Assembly (NCBI RefSeq): GCF_014207185.1
Contig: NZ_JACHCP010000004.1
Location: 434,001-498,000 of the forward strand
Source: Rhodanobacter sp. A1T4
GTDB lineage: Bacteria; Pseudomonadota; Gammaproteobacteria; Xanthomonadales; Rhodanobacteraceae
Length of the DNA stretch: 64,000 nt
Direction of reading: 5' to 3'
Of this stretch, positions 45,830-55,877 are shown piece by piece; within the stretch, counting starts at the first letter, position 1, and the number at the start of each line of letters is the position of its first letter. The position numbers and the translations under genes are program-made. The notes under the pieces are model-generated. The model worked only from the letters and a program-made list of their open reading frames with translations. It was not told the DNA's origin and made no database searches.

Positions 45830-47353
45830 ATGAATAAGCTGGACCACGCTGCGACTGATATCGCAACCGTCAAACTGCTGATCGATGGCGCATTCGTCGA
45901 ATCGGCTTCCAAGCAATGGCGCAACGTCGTCAATCCGGCCACGCAAACGGTATTGGCACGCGTGCCCTTCGCCACCATCGATGAAGTGGATGCTGCCGTC
46001 GCCGCGGCGAAACAGGCATTCAAGAGCTGGCGCAAGACACCCATCGGCACGCGTGCTCGCATCTTCCTGAAGTACCAGCAGCTCATCCGCGAGCACATGC
46101 AGGAACTTGCCGCGATCCTCACGGCCGAACAGGGCAAGACCTTGCCGGATGCCGAAGGAGACGTGTTCCGCGGGCTGGAAGTGGTCGAGCACGCGGCGGC
46201 CATCGGCAACCTGCAACTCGGCGAACTGGCCAACAATGTGGCTGGCGGTGTCGATACCTATACATTGCTGCAGCCAATCGGCGTTTGCGCCGGCATCACA
46301 CCGTTCAACTTCCCCGCCATGATTCCGCTGTGGATGTTCCCGATGGCAATTGCCACCGGCAACACCTTCGTGCTGAAGCCTTCCGAACAAGATCCGATGG
46401 TGACCATGCGTCTGGTTGAACTGGCACTGGAAGCCGGGATTCCGAAGGGCGTGCTCAATGTCGTGCACGGCGGCGAAGACGTCGTCAACGCCATTTGCGA
46501 TCACCCGGATATCAAGGCCGTGTCGTTCGTGGGTTCCACCAAAGTCGGTACGCATGTCTATCACCGTGCGTCGCAGGCGGGCAAGCGTGTGCAGTGCATG
46601 ATGGGTGCGAAGAATCATGCCGTGGTATTGCCGGACGCCAACAAGGAGCAGACGCTCAATGCCATGGCTGGTGCGGCGTTCGGCGCCGCCGGGCAGCGGT
46701 GCATGGCTGCTTCCACTGCGGTCTTGGTGGGTGAAGCGCAATCGTGGATTCCCGAGCTGGTGGTCAAGGCAAAAACGCTCAAGGTCAACGCGGGCAACGC
46801 CAGCGGCACCGATGTCGGCCCGTTGATTTCCTGTGCGGCGCGCGAGCGTGTCGAGGCCTTCATCGCGTCAGGCATCGAGCAGGGTGCAACACTGGAACTG
46901 GACGGCCGCCAGCCGCAGGTGCCCGGCTATGAACAAGGTAACTTTGTCGGACCGACCATCTTTTCCGGCGTCAAACCGGGAATGCGCATCTACGACGAGG
47001 AAATTTTCGGTCCAGTGTTGGTGATTCTGGCCGCCGATTCGCTTGATGAAGCCATCGACATCGTCAACGCCAACCCGAACGGCAACGGCACGGCCGTATT
47101 CACGCAGTCGGGTGCGGCGGCCCGGAAGTTTCAGGAAGAGATCGACGTCGGCCAGGTCGGCATCAATGTGCCGATCCCCGTGCCGGTGCCTCTGTTTTCC
47201 TTCACCGGCTCGCGCGCGTCCAAGCTCGGTGATCTCGGACCGTATGGCAAGCAAGTCGTTATGTTCTACACGCAGACCAAGACGGTGACACAGCGTTGGT
47301 TCGACGACGACAGCTTGCATGTCGGGGTCAATACCACGATCAGTCTGAAGTGA
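45830..47353 (+). CDS. mmsA: Methylmalonate-semialdehyde dehydrogenase (CoA-acylating)
   Basis: 507-aa aldehyde dehydrogenase that converts methylmalonate semialdehyde to propionyl-CoA at the end of valine breakdown. Family motifs: [38 protein letters not shown], and the catalytic Cys in [12 protein letters not shown]. The FNFPAM segment and the Arg-rich N-terminal third identify the CoA-acylating MMSDH branch. ATG 45830 follows GGAGACAGGACAC. An upstream in-frame hydrophobic extension to 45719 is not homologous. It is the first gene of a six-gene coupled operon behind the riboswitch. Confidence 0.95.
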   Translation: MNKLDHAATDIATVKLLIDGAFVESASKQWRNVVNPATQTVLARVPFATIDEVDAAVAAAKQAFKSWRKTPIGTRARIFLKYQQLIREHMQELAAILTAEQGKTLPDAEGDVFRGLEVVEHAAAIGNLQLGELANNVAGGVDTYTLLQPIGVCAGITPFNFPAMIPLWMFPMAIATGNTFVLKPSEQDPMVTMRLVELALEAGIPKGVLNVVHGGEDVVNAICDHPDIKAVSFVGSTKVGTHVYHRASQAGKRVQCMMGAKNHAVVLPDANKEQTLNAMAGAAFGAAGQRCMAASTAVLVGEAQSWIPELVVKAKTLKVNAGNASGTDVGPLISCAARERVEAFIASGIEQGATLELDGRQPQVPGYEQGNFVGPTIFSGVKPGMRIYDEEIFGPVLVILAADSLDEAIDIVNANPNGNGTAVFTQSGAAARKFQEEIDVGQVGINVPIPVPVPLFSFTGSRASKLGDLGPYGKQVVMFYTQTKTVTQRWFDDDSLHVGVNTTISLK

Positions 47354-47364
47354 CGACGGCGGTC

Positions 47365-48543
47365 ATGGATATCCATGCAACTCGGTCGTCACCGACGGAT
47401 TTGAGCGAGGAGCAGCTGGCCTTTCGCGAAGCCGCACACGATTTCGCACAGGCCGAGTTCGCTCCCCATGCGGCGCATTGGGATGCGGACAGCGAATTTC
47501 CGCGCGAGGCCATCAGCAAAGCCGGCGAGCTAGGCTTTTGCGGGTTGTACGTGGATGAAGCCGCTGGCGGATCGGGGTTGACGCGCCTGGATGCGGCTAT
47601 CGTCTTCGAGGAACTGGCTGCCATCGATCCGTCCACCGCGGCATTCATCAGCATCCACAACATGGCGACCTGGATGCTCACCGCGCACGCGCAACCGACG
47701 TTGCGCAATGCATGGGGGCCGGTACTCGCTTGCGGCGAAAAACTGGCGTCCTACTGTCTGACCGAACCCGGTGCGGGTTCCGACGCCGCATCGCTGAAAA
47801 CCCGAGCCGAACGCGATGGCGACAGCTACGTGGTGAACGGCAGCAAAGCTTTTATCTCAGGTGCAGGTGTCACCGACGTGCTGGTGGTGATGGCACGCAC
47901 CGGCGAAAGCGGCGCACACGGCATCAGTGCATTTGCGGTGCCTTCCGATACGCCAGGCATCGGCTACGGGCGTAAGGAAGACAAACTTGGCTGGCATAGT
48001 CAACCGACGCGCAGTGTCAGCTTCGATGGCGTCCGAGTGCCCGCCGATCATCTTCTCGGCGAAGAGGGCGACGGTTTCAAGATAGCGATGAAGGGGCTCG
48101 ATGGCGGCCGTATCAACATTGCGGCCTGTTCGCTGGGCGCTGCGCAAGGTGCGCTCGATGCGGCTCGCCGTTACATGGGCGAACGCAAGCAATTCGGCAA
48201 GAAGCTGGCCGAGTTCCAGGCGTTGCAATTCAAGCTGGCGGATATGGCTACGCAACTGGTCGCCGCTCGGCAGATGGTGCATACCGCTGCGCGCAAGCTC
48301 GATGCGCACACCAGCGATGCCACCGTATGGTGCGCGATGGCCAAGCGGTTTGCCACCGATGCGGGCTTCGCCATCTGCAATGAGGCCCTGCAGATTCACG
48401 GAGGTTATGGTTACATTCGCGAATATCCCATTGAACGGCTGCTGCGCGATTGTCGTGTGCATCAGATTCTGGAAGGGACCAACGAAATCATGCGCGTAAT
48501 CATTGCGCGCCACCTGCTCAACACCCATGAGGAATTGCGATGA
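47365..48543 (+). CDS. Acyl-CoA dehydrogenase, probable isobutyryl-CoA dehydrogenase
   Basis: 392 aa. FAD acyl-CoA dehydrogenase with YCLTEPGAGSDAASLKTRAE, the FAD contact KAFISGAGVTDVLVVM and the C-terminal catalytic region QIHGGYGYIREYPIERLLRD followed by LEGTNEIMRVIIAR. The position between mmsA and an enoyl-CoA hydratase in a valine operon indicates isobutyryl-CoA as substrate (Acad8-like). ATG 47365 is 11 nt after mmsA. Confidence 0.9.
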   Translation: MDIHATRSSPTDLSEEQLAFREAAHDFAQAEFAPHAAHWDADSEFPREAISKAGELGFCGLYVDEAAGGSGLTRLDAAIVFEELAAIDPSTAAFISIHNMATWMLTAHAQPTLRNAWGPVLACGEKLASYCLTEPGAGSDAASLKTRAERDGDSYVVNGSKAFISGAGVTDVLVVMARTGESGAHGISAFAVPSDTPGIGYGRKEDKLGWHSQPTRSVSFDGVRVPADHLLGEEGDGFKIAMKGLDGGRINIAACSLGAAQGALDAARRYMGERKQFGKKLAEFQALQFKLADMATQLVAARQMVHTAARKLDAHTSDATVWCAMAKRFATDAGFAICNEALQIHGGYGYIREYPIERLLRDCRVHQILEGTNEIMRVIIARHLLNTHEELR

Positions 48544-49334
48544 GTCACGCAGGCAAGCACTACACTGGATCGACACTGGAGATCGACGGTCACGTTGCCG
48601 TGGTCACGTTAAGCAATCCACCCGCCAACACCTGGACTCGCGACAGTCTCGCTGCGTTGCGCGATCTGGTTCGCGACCTGGATGCGGACCTCAGCGTCTA
48701 TGCGTTGGTCATCACCGGTGAAGGCGAGAAGTTCTTTTCCGCGGGTGCTGACCTTAAACAGTTCGCCGAGGGTGACAAGGCGCTAGCACGCGAGACAGCA
48801 CGCCGGTTCGGCGAAGCGTTCGAAGCGTTATCGGCCTTCCGTGGCGTAAGCATTGCCGCGATCAATGGCTATGCCATGGGCGGCGGACTGGAATGCGCGC
48901 TGGCCTGCGATCTGCGCATCGTCGAAGAGCAGGCACAACTGGCGTTGCCGGAAGCCGGTGTCGGTCTGCTGCCCTGTGCCGGCGGCACGCAGAACCTGCC
49001 GCGCCTGGTCGGTGAGGGTTGGGCCAAACGCATGATTCTGCTGGGCGAGCGCGTCGATGCTGCGACGGCTTTGCGCATTGGTCTGGTCGAAGATGTTGCG
49101 CCAAAAGGCGAAGCGAAGGCACGCGCGATCGCCTGGGCCCGCCAGGCCGAAAAGCAGAGCCCGACCAGCGTCGCCGCGTGCAAGAAAATGGTACAGGCCA
49201 CGCGCACGCAAACGCATGCCACCGCGCTGGTTGCGGAGCGTGAGGCGTTTGTGGATCTGTTCGACAGCGCCGATCAGAAAGAAGGCGTCCAGGCGTTTCT
49301 CGAAAAACGTGCGCCGCAATGGAAGAACGCATGA
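48540..49334 (+). CDS. Enoyl-CoA hydratase (crotonase family)
   Basis: 264 aa. Crotonase-fold enzyme with oxyanion-hole segment FSAGADLKQFAEG and both glutamates expected for hydration: GYAMGGGLECALACDLRI and ALPEAGVGLLPCAGGTQNLP. In the pathway it hydrates methacrylyl-CoA to 3-hydroxyisobutyryl-CoA. Its ATG overlaps the stop of the acyl-CoA dehydrogenase by 4 nt. Confidence 0.9.
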   Translation: MSHAGKHYTGSTLEIDGHVAVVTLSNPPANTWTRDSLAALRDLVRDLDADLSVYALVITGEGEKFFSAGADLKQFAEGDKALARETARRFGEAFEALSAFRGVSIAAINGYAMGGGLECALACDLRIVEEQAQLALPEAGVGLLPCAGGTQNLPRLVGEGWAKRMILLGERVDAATALRIGLVEDVAPKGEAKARAIAWARQAEKQSPTSVAACKKMVQATRTQTHATALVAEREAFVDLFDSADQKEGVQAFLEKRAPQWKNA

Positions 49335-50503
49335 TCTCAGAAATGCCCCAAGCGCCCGAGGCGCCCGTCCTTTTCGAGGAGCGCGCGACTGCCAATGGCC
49401 GACGCATTGGCATTGCCACCCTCAACGCACCCAAGACGCTCAATGGCCTGTCGTTGGAGATGGCGCGTTTGCTGGATGCGCAACTGCAGGCGTGGGCGTC
49501 GGATGCTGCCATCGTAATGGTGCTGCTGCAGGGGGCGGGGGAGAAGGCATTCTGTGCCGGTGGTGATCTGCATGGTCTTTATCGCTCTATGCTCGATTAC
49601 CGTGCCAGTGGCAGTCACGACATCCGTGACAACAGCTACGCAAGCAACTTCTTCGCGGTCGAATATCGCCTCGATTACCGCATCCATACCTATCCGAAGC
49701 CGTTCTTGTGCTGGGGCCACGGCATCGTGATGGGTGGCGGCATCGGGCTGATGGCGGGTGCTAGTCACCGCGTGGTCACCGAGCGCTCGAAGCTGGCATT
49801 TCCGGAAATCACCATCGGCCTTTATCCGGATGTGGGTGGTAGCTGGCTGTTGAACCGCGTGCCAGACCGAGGAGGTCTGTTCCTGGCATTGACGGGCGCG
49901 CCGTTGAATGCCGGCGATGCGATCCATGCTGGCCTCGCCGATTGGTCATTGCGTGAAGAACAACGCAGCGCCGTCTATGACGCCTTGATCGACATGCCAT
50001 GGTCGGATGATGCCGCTGCCACCCACAACCAACTTAGTGGCTTGCTGAAACACCATGCGAGCACGCCGGGTGACGGTCCGCTCCAGCGCCATCGCACACT
50101 CGTCGCGCAGGTTTGCGCGCACGAGGCGCTGGAACTGATCGCCGCCGCGATTGCGAATATCGACCAGTACGATCCGTGGCTGGAGACGGCCAAGCAGACG
50201 CTGGCAGCCGGTGCGCCCAGCTCGGCGCGGCTGGCCTTTGAACTGCAACGACGGACGACCTCGATGCCATTGGCCGACGTGTTCCGGCTTGAATACCTGG
50301 TGTCGCTGCAGTGTGCTGCTCACGGTGATTTCGCCGAAGGCATCCGTGCCTTGCTGATCGACAAAGACCGTCAGCCACATTGGCGCCCCGGAACGTTGGC
50401 CGAGGCATCGCATGCCTGGGTCGATGATTTCTTTTTGGCACCCTGGCCGGACAGCGAACATCCGCTGGCCAACCTGGGCGATGACACGGATTCAAGGAGA
50501 TAG
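49331..50503 (+). CDS. 3-hydroxyisobutyryl-CoA hydrolase
   Basis: 390 aa crotonase-superfamily thioesterase. FCAGGDLHGLYRSMLDYRAS, GHGIVMGGGIGLMAGASHRV and PEITIGLYPDVGGSWLLNRV match HIBCH, whose Glu and Asp residues hydrolyse 3-hydroxyisobutyryl-CoA. A C-terminal extension beyond the core is normal for HIBCH. ATG 49331 overlaps the hydratase stop (ATGA); ATG 49319 is an alternative. Confidence 0.92.
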   Translation: MISEMPQAPEAPVLFEERATANGRRIGIATLNAPKTLNGLSLEMARLLDAQLQAWASDAAIVMVLLQGAGEKAFCAGGDLHGLYRSMLDYRASGSHDIRDNSYASNFFAVEYRLDYRIHTYPKPFLCWGHGIVMGGGIGLMAGASHRVVTERSKLAFPEITIGLYPDVGGSWLLNRVPDRGGLFLALTGAPLNAGDAIHAGLADWSLREEQRSAVYDALIDMPWSDDAAATHNQLSGLLKHHASTPGDGPLQRHRTLVAQVCAHEALELIAAAIANIDQYDPWLETAKQTLAAGAPSSARLAFELQRRTTSMPLADVFRLEYLVSLQCAAHGDFAEGIRALLIDKDRQPHWRPGTLAEASHAWVDDFFLAPWPDSEHPLANLGDDTDSRR

Positions 50504-50506
50504 CGT

Positions 50507-51400
50507 ATGAGCCGAATTGCTTTTATCGGTCTGGGAAACATGGGTGCGCCCATGGCCGCCAACCTTCTGAAGGCCGGCCACGCACTGCGTGTCTTCGATC
50601 TCACGCCCGCGGCGGTCGACGCTGCTGTCGTAGCGGGCGGCGTGGCCGCCACCAGTGCGATCGACGCCGTAGTCGATGCCGACATCGTCATCTCGATGTT
50701 GCCGGCCAGCCGCCATGTCGAGGGTCTGTATCTGGACGCGAGCAGCGGTTTGCTCCCGCACATTCCGGCCCATGCGCTGGTGATTGATTGCAGCACTATC
50801 GCTCCCGCCACTGCGCGCAAAGTCGCCGAAGCCGCGGCGAAACACGGTCTGGCAATGATCGATGCTCCCGTATCGGGCGGTACCGCGGGCGCAGCGGCGG
50901 GCACTCTGACCTTCATTGTCGGTGGTGAGGCCACAACTCTGGAGCGCGCACGGCCAATTCTCGTCAATATGGGCAAGAACATCTTTCACGTGGGCAGCAG
51001 CGGTGCTGGCCAGGTTGCCAAACTGTGCAACAACATGGCGCTTGGCGTGATCATGGCAGTCACCGGCGAAGCCCTTGCATTGGGCGTCTCACATGGCCTG
51101 GATGCGAAGGTGTTGTCGCAGATGATGGCGGTGAGTACGGCCCGCAGCTGGGCCACCGAAGTATGCAATCCGTGGCCGGGTGTGCTGGAGAACGCACCGG
51201 CATCGCGGGGTTATACCGGCGGCTTCGGCAACGATCTCATGTTGAAGGATCTGGGCCTGGCGGCCGAAGCGGCGATGTCGGTGGGAGCCTCGATTCCACT
51301 GGGCGAGCTGGCGCGGAATCTGTATGCAATGAACAGCCGTGCCGGCCATGGCGGCTTGGACTTCTCCAGCGTGGTGAAGCTGGTGGCGAAAGACGTATGA
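50507..51400 (+). CDS. mmsB: 3-hydroxyisobutyrate dehydrogenase
   Basis: 297 aa beta-hydroxyacid dehydrogenase producing methylmalonate semialdehyde. NAD-binding [20 protein letters not shown] at the N-terminus, substrate motif [18 protein letters not shown], and catalytic Lys in [12 protein letters not shown] (about residue 173). Starts 3 nt after the hydrolase gene. Its product feeds MmsA, closing the pathway within this operon. Confidence 0.95.
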   Translation: MSRIAFIGLGNMGAPMAANLLKAGHALRVFDLTPAAVDAAVVAGGVAATSAIDAVVDADIVISMLPASRHVEGLYLDASSGLLPHIPAHALVIDCSTIAPATARKVAEAAAKHGLAMIDAPVSGGTAGAAAGTLTFIVGGEATTLERARPILVNMGKNIFHVGSSGAGQVAKLCNNMALGVIMAVTGEALALGVSHGLDAKVLSQMMAVSTARSWATEVCNPWPGVLENAPASRGYTGGFGNDLMLKDLGLAAEAAMSVGASIPLGELARNLYAMNSRAGHGGLDFSSVVKLVAKDV

Positions 51401-52062
51401 GCGAGTCTGTGCGTGAGACGTTGGTTTTACCGAATGGCGGCGACAAGTTGCTGATGCACTCGTGCTGCGCGCCATGTTCGGGTGAGTTGATGGAGGCGTT
51501 CCTCGAATCGGGGATCGACTACACGATCTTTTTCTACAATCCCAATATCCATCCGTTGAAGGAATATCTGCTGCGCAAGGAGGAAAATATCCGCTTTGCC
51601 AGCAAGCACGGTGTCCCGTTCGTGGATGCCGACTACGACACCGACAACTGGTTCGCGCGTGCGAAAGGCATGGAGAACGAGCCTGAGCGCGGCATCCGTT
51701 GCACGATGTGCTTTGACATGCGCTTTGAGCGAACGGCGCTGTACGCCCATGAACATGGCTTTCCCGTCATTACCAGTTCGCTCAGCATTTCGCGCTGGAA
51801 AAACATGGCGCAGATCACCGATAGCGGCGTCCGCGCCGCCGCACCTTACGGTGGCCTCGTCTACTGGGATTACAACTGGCGCAAGGGTGGCGGAAGTCAG
51901 CGCATGATCGAGATCAGTAAGCGCGAACACTTCTATCAGCAAGAATACTGCGGCTGCGTCTATTCGTTACGTGACACCAATCGCCATCGACGCGATCAGG
52001 GACGTGAGCGCATCCACATGGGCGTCAAGTTCTATGGCGACGAGAGCGGTGGAACAACGTAA
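51397..52062 (+). CDS. queH: Epoxyqueuosine reductase QueH
   Basis: 221-aa protein of the QueH (DUF208) family, which reduces epoxyqueuosine to queuosine in tRNA and replaces QueG. Cysteines sit in the family pattern: [17 protein letters not shown] near residue 22, [16 protein letters not shown] near 109, and [17 protein letters not shown] near the end, binding an Fe-S cluster and metal. Its ATG overlaps the mmsB stop, so it is translated from the valine operon although it belongs to the same pathway as queE and queC. Confidence 0.94.
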   Translation: MSESVRETLVLPNGGDKLLMHSCCAPCSGELMEAFLESGIDYTIFFYNPNIHPLKEYLLRKEENIRFASKHGVPFVDADYDTDNWFARAKGMENEPERGIRCTMCFDMRFERTALYAHEHGFPVITSSLSISRWKNMAQITDSGVRAAAPYGGLVYWDYNWRKGGGSQRMIEISKREHFYQQEYCGCVYSLRDTNRHRRDQGRERIHMGVKFYGDESGGTT

Positions 52063-52077
52063 GCAAGAGATGATGGG

Positions 52078-52272
52078 CTACGTTCGCTTCCACCGCGCGT
52101 ACCAGATCGACGTTGCGACCGGTACCATCAATGCAACCCATGCGACCACTTTCCAGCCGAGCTGTTCACCCAGCAACGCGGACAGCAAGCCCAGCATCGT
52201 GATCACGGCAAGCAGCAAAGGAATCGTCCATGTGTGCCGCAAGCCACGTGCGGCAGATCGCGTAGGGTTCAT
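52078..52272 (-). CDS. Small two-helix membrane protein
   Basis: 64 aa with two predicted helices (TIPLLLAVITMLGLLSALLG and VVAWVALMVPVATSIWYARW). Its start overlaps the stop of the PepSY gene by 4 nt, so it is the last gene of the receptor-PepSY operon. Similar tiny proteins follow PepSY genes in other proteobacteria. Role unknown. Confidence 0.75.
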   Translation of the reverse strand: MNPTRSAARGLRHTWTIPLLLAVITMLGLLSALLGEQLGWKVVAWVALMVPVATSIWYARWKRT

Positions 52273-53459
52273 ACCAGCGACGCCGCAGGCTGTTGGTCGT
52301 CACCGTGATGCACAGCGATGATGCGCGCCAGGCGTGCTGACTGTGTCTTGCGCCGAGCAATCCACAGATACAGGCCGCTGATCAGGATCACGATGGTGAT
52401 CACATCCAGCAGCGCCCAGAGAATCTTCAGCGGAAGGCCACCGTAATCACCGAAGTGAAGCGGCCGCGATACTTCCAGCGCGCGCAGATACCACGGCATC
52501 TTGACGACGGCACTCAGCCTGCCCGAACGCGCATCCACCAGAACGGGCGTGAGCAAACGCGAGGTCAGCGTGCTGGAGCCCTTGGCCCAGAACAGATAGT
52601 GATAAGGACTGCCGAACGGATTGCCGGGATAGACCGCACTGGTCACGGTCATCCCTGGCACCGCATGACTGGCCGTCTCCAACGCCGTCTGCAAGGATGG
52701 CAAAGCGATCTGCGGTGGCGCCGACGTACCCTGGTAGGACGCGAGCAGACTTTTGACGTCGGTCTGTTGCCACAGCGCGAACAGCGGCGTGGATAGTTCG
52801 TTCATCACGCCTGTTGCGCCGACCACCAGCGTCCACGCCATGACGGTGATGCCAAGCAGATTGTGCAGGTCCAGCCACTTCAAACGTGACGAGCGATCGG
52901 CTCTTACCGTGCCGAACGCCAGCTTCTTCATGAAGGGGCCATACAACACGACGCCGGACACGATCGCCAACACAAACAACAACGCCATCGAGCCAAGGAA
53001 GAGCTCGCCCGGCAAGTCCACGAATAGATCGGTATGCAGGGCCAGCATGATGTCGATGAAAGTCTTTGGCTGCTCAGCCGCGGACTTTGTTGTTTCCAGA
53101 ACCTCCCCCGTGCGTGCGTCGAAGCGGACGAAATGCATCGTTTCGGGTTGCGCGCGCATCTGCGCAAACGAGGGTGCCATCCAGACATAGATTTGTGGTT
53201 CGTCATCGTCGGCGAACATGGAGGCGATTACTTCCCCAGGATACAAACGATGGCTTGCCGTGGCCAGGCGGTCGAGACTGACCTGGGGTGTGTCCGCGGG
53301 CAGCGTCACATAGTGATGTGGCTGCAGCCACTGATCGATCTCGTCGCGAAAGACCAAAGGCAAACCGGTCAGACAGATCAGCAACAGGAACCCCGTGCAA
53401 ATCAGGCTGCTCCACTTGTGGATGAGATACCAGCGTTTGAGCGAATGCGAGGCGATCAC
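52269..53459 (-). CDS. PepSY domain-containing membrane protein
   Basis: 396 aa with about four membrane helices: SLICTGFLLLICLTGLPLVF near the N-terminus, MALLFVLAIVSGVVLYGPFM near 165, LGITVMAWTLVVGATGVMNE near 205, and ILWALLDVITIVILISGLYL near 355. Two PepSY-like periplasmic segments (YPGEVIASMFADDDEPQIYV, VDARSGRLSAVVKMPWYLRA) follow the helices. Relatives next to siderophore receptors (FoxB/PiuB-like) reduce or release siderophore iron. It lies 6 nt after the receptor gene. Confidence 0.88.
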   Translation of the reverse strand: MIASHSLKRWYLIHKWSSLICTGFLLLICLTGLPLVFRDEIDQWLQPHHYVTLPADTPQVSLDRLATASHRLYPGEVIASMFADDDEPQIYVWMAPSFAQMRAQPETMHFVRFDARTGEVLETTKSAAEQPKTFIDIMLALHTDLFVDLPGELFLGSMALLFVLAIVSGVVLYGPFMKKLAFGTVRADRSSRLKWLDLHNLLGITVMAWTLVVGATGVMNELSTPLFALWQQTDVKSLLASYQGTSAPPQIALPSLQTALETASHAVPGMTVTSAVYPGNPFGSPYHYLFWAKGSSTLTSRLLTPVLVDARSGRLSAVVKMPWYLRALEVSRPLHFGDYGGLPLKILWALLDVITIVILISGLYLWIARRKTQSARLARIIAVHHGDDQQPAASLV

Positions 53460-53465
53460 GGTCGT

Positions 53466-55661
53466 TTACCAGTCGTAGGTTGCGCTGGCGTAGATGGTGC
53501 GGCGAACACCGAAATTGCAGGTGGTGCTGCTGTCGCACGCCGACACATAGGACTTGTCCAGCAAATTGGAAATATTGAGCTGCAGTTTCAACCCACGCAG
53601 CGCCGGATCAATCGCACCGACGTCATAGCGAATGGCGGCATCGAGCAGCGTGAAGGCTGGCACCTTGAACGAGTTGACATCGTCGCCGTAGGACGAGCCG
53701 ACGTAGCGCACGCCGGCGGACATGCCCAGACCCTGCAACACATGGCCATGCAAGGTGTAATCGAGCCATAACGATGCGGTCTGTTTCGGCACCGCGTATT
53801 GGTAGTTGCCTTGCACCGCGGCCGAGACGCCGTTGTAACCTGTGTCGGTAGCCGGAGTCTTGGTGTAGCGCGAATCGGTGTAAGCGTAGCTGGCGATCAG
53901 ATTCAGATCATTGGTGAGGCTGGTGCGATCGGACAACTCCAGTCCGCGCGAACGGATCTCGCCGACCTGGATCACAAAACCCGGATCGAGCGGATCGGAT
54001 TCGGGCACGTTCTGCTCGGTCAGGTTATAGATTGCCGCGGTAAGCAGACTGTTACTCCCTGCCGGCTGAAACTTCAGCCCCGCTTCGTATTGCTGGCCGG
54101 TGGTCGGCACCGCCGGCGCACCGCTCGTGGTGATCGAACCAAATTGTGGCTGGAACGATGTGGCATAGCTCACGTAAGGTGCCAGGCCGTTATCGAACAG
54201 ATAGACCAGGCCCGTGCGCCAGGTGAACTTGTTACTGGGTTGATTGGGGATGACCAGACTGGGCTCATTGCTTGTCTGATCTTCCTTTACCCAGTCTTGG
54301 CGAACGCCGAGCAGCAAGCGCCAATGATCCAGGCTCATCTGATCTTGCAGATACACGCCCGTTTGGCTGGCGTGATTGTTCTCGGCGCTGAACGTATCCG
54401 GATTGGGTCCTTGTACCGATACGCCATACACCGGGTCGAAAATATTAATCGGTGGTACGTCCACGCTGCTGCCGTAGACCCAGTTTTCGTTGAAGCGCGA
54501 ATACGAGATGCCCAGCAGCATGGTGTTCTGTATGGCACCCAGATCGAACTGCGCCGTGAGACGGTTATCGATAAGGTAGGAACGTGCACTCATGTGCCGA
54601 ACGAACGCGTAGCGATCGAGTGTCTCGCCATCGGCTTCCAGACCATCTGGCCAGATCATGTTGGCTTCGTTGCGGTTGTCGGTGAAGCGTGCGTTCTGCT
54701 GAAACGTCCAGATGTCGTTGAAATGATGTTCGAACTGATAGCCGATCATGCCCATGCGCTGTTCGGCCTTGTTGAAACTCGGATCGCCGGGATTGAAGTC
54801 CGCGGAGACCTTGCCCAATGGACTGGGCAGTACCGATCCGACAGCAGGGCTATTGGAATAGTCGCCCATGTCGGGGCTGTAGGTGAAATTCGCCCGCAGG
54901 GTCAGTGAGGTGTTCTCGTCGGGGCGCCACGTGAGCGCAGGCGCAATGCCGTAACGCTTGTGTTTGATCCACGGCGTCTGCGTGGCCTGTGTGAGTCCGA
55001 TGCCGGTCAGTCGGTAGAGCCAGTGATCGTCCTGGTCGAGCGGGCCACTGAAGTCGAAGCCAGCCTGGTAGCGATCGTAGTTGCCGAGGCCGAACGTGAT
55101 TTCGTGCAGCGGTGTCGCGGTGGGCTGCTTGCTGACGACATCGATGATGCCACCCGGGCTGGCTTGCCCGTACAACACCGAAGGCGGTCCACTGAGCACC
55201 TCCACACTTTGGTAGAAATACGGATCGACCATGTCGTTGGTTGAGCTGTCGTCTTGCAGGCCATCCAGAAAGACGCCCGGTGTAAATCCGCGCAATTGCA
55301 GACTGTTGGCGCCCCAGAAGTTGGAGGCGGTTCCTTGCGTTTCCGGCACTACGCCGGGGGAATAGCGCAGCGCCTCGTTCAGGCTTTGCGGTTGTTGATC
55401 GTCGATCTGTTGTCGCGTCACGATCGAAATGGACTGCGGTGTTTCGATGATCGGCGTATCGGTTTTTGTCGCTGCGCTGTCGTCGTTGGCGACGTACCCC
55501 GTGGCGCTCTGCGCTGTCACGGTAACCTTGGAAAGTGTCTTTGCGTGTGCGCTGGCGCTGGTCTTTACGTCGGCTGGAGCGGCGTCGACAGTCGTTTGCG
55601 GTGTGGTGTCGCTGGCATGCCCTGCCATGGCGATCGTCATGGCAGCCACCAATAGGTACAT
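53466..55661 (-). CDS. TonB-dependent siderophore receptor
   Basis: 731 aa from ATG 55661 with a short signal peptide (MYLLVAAMTIAMAGHAS). The TonB-box area is LSKVTVTAQSATGYVAND. The plug has TPIIETPQSISIVTRQQIDD and LRGFTPGVFLDGLQDD, the pattern of FhuA/FpvA-type siderophore receptors (PQSISV motif). A barrel follows, ending in GVRRTIYASATYDW. A GTG at 55781 would add 40 residues. With PepSY downstream this forms a ferri-siderophore uptake operon. Confidence 0.92.
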   Translation of the reverse strand: MYLLVAAMTIAMAGHASDTTPQTTVDAAPADVKTSASAHAKTLSKVTVTAQSATGYVANDDSAATKTDTPIIETPQSISIVTRQQIDDQQPQSLNEALRYSPGVVPETQGTASNFWGANSLQLRGFTPGVFLDGLQDDSSTNDMVDPYFYQSVEVLSGPPSVLYGQASPGGIIDVVSKQPTATPLHEITFGLGNYDRYQAGFDFSGPLDQDDHWLYRLTGIGLTQATQTPWIKHKRYGIAPALTWRPDENTSLTLRANFTYSPDMGDYSNSPAVGSVLPSPLGKVSADFNPGDPSFNKAEQRMGMIGYQFEHHFNDIWTFQQNARFTDNRNEANMIWPDGLEADGETLDRYAFVRHMSARSYLIDNRLTAQFDLGAIQNTMLLGISYSRFNENWVYGSSVDVPPINIFDPVYGVSVQGPNPDTFSAENNHASQTGVYLQDQMSLDHWRLLLGVRQDWVKEDQTSNEPSLVIPNQPSNKFTWRTGLVYLFDNGLAPYVSYATSFQPQFGSITTSGAPAVPTTGQQYEAGLKFQPAGSNSLLTAAIYNLTEQNVPESDPLDPGFVIQVGEIRSRGLELSDRTSLTNDLNLIASYAYTDSRYTKTPATDTGYNGVSAAVQGNYQYAVPKQTASLWLDYTLHGHVLQGLGMSAGVRYVGSSYGDDVNSFKVPAFTLLDAAIRYDVGAIDPALRGLKLQLNISNLLDKSYVSACDSSTTCNFGVRRTIYASATYDW

Positions 55662-55857
55662 GCGGTGCGCGCGAGCGTGGGGAACGTAGCGGTTGTGGCG
55701 GTTGAACGAACAAGCAAACGGCGCAAAGCGACGCTGAGGCGTAGCGTTTTTCAAAAGAGGAAGTCCCTGGCAAGTCAGCACGGTTGATCGCCAGGCTTGT
55801 GGGGGTGGCCAAGGCGAGCAACGCCATCAGGCTGCTGGCGTTGGCTGGCCACCTGTT

Positions 55858-55877
55858 AATACGAATAAGTATCGTTT
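55858..55877. promoter_or_regulatory. Possible Fur box upstream of the siderophore receptor
   Basis: AATACGAATAAGTATCGTTT is an AT-rich imperfect palindrome resembling the Fur hexamer array (GATAAT-like repeats), about 200 nt before the receptor start in a GC-rich background. Sequence resemblance only. Confidence 0.4.
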
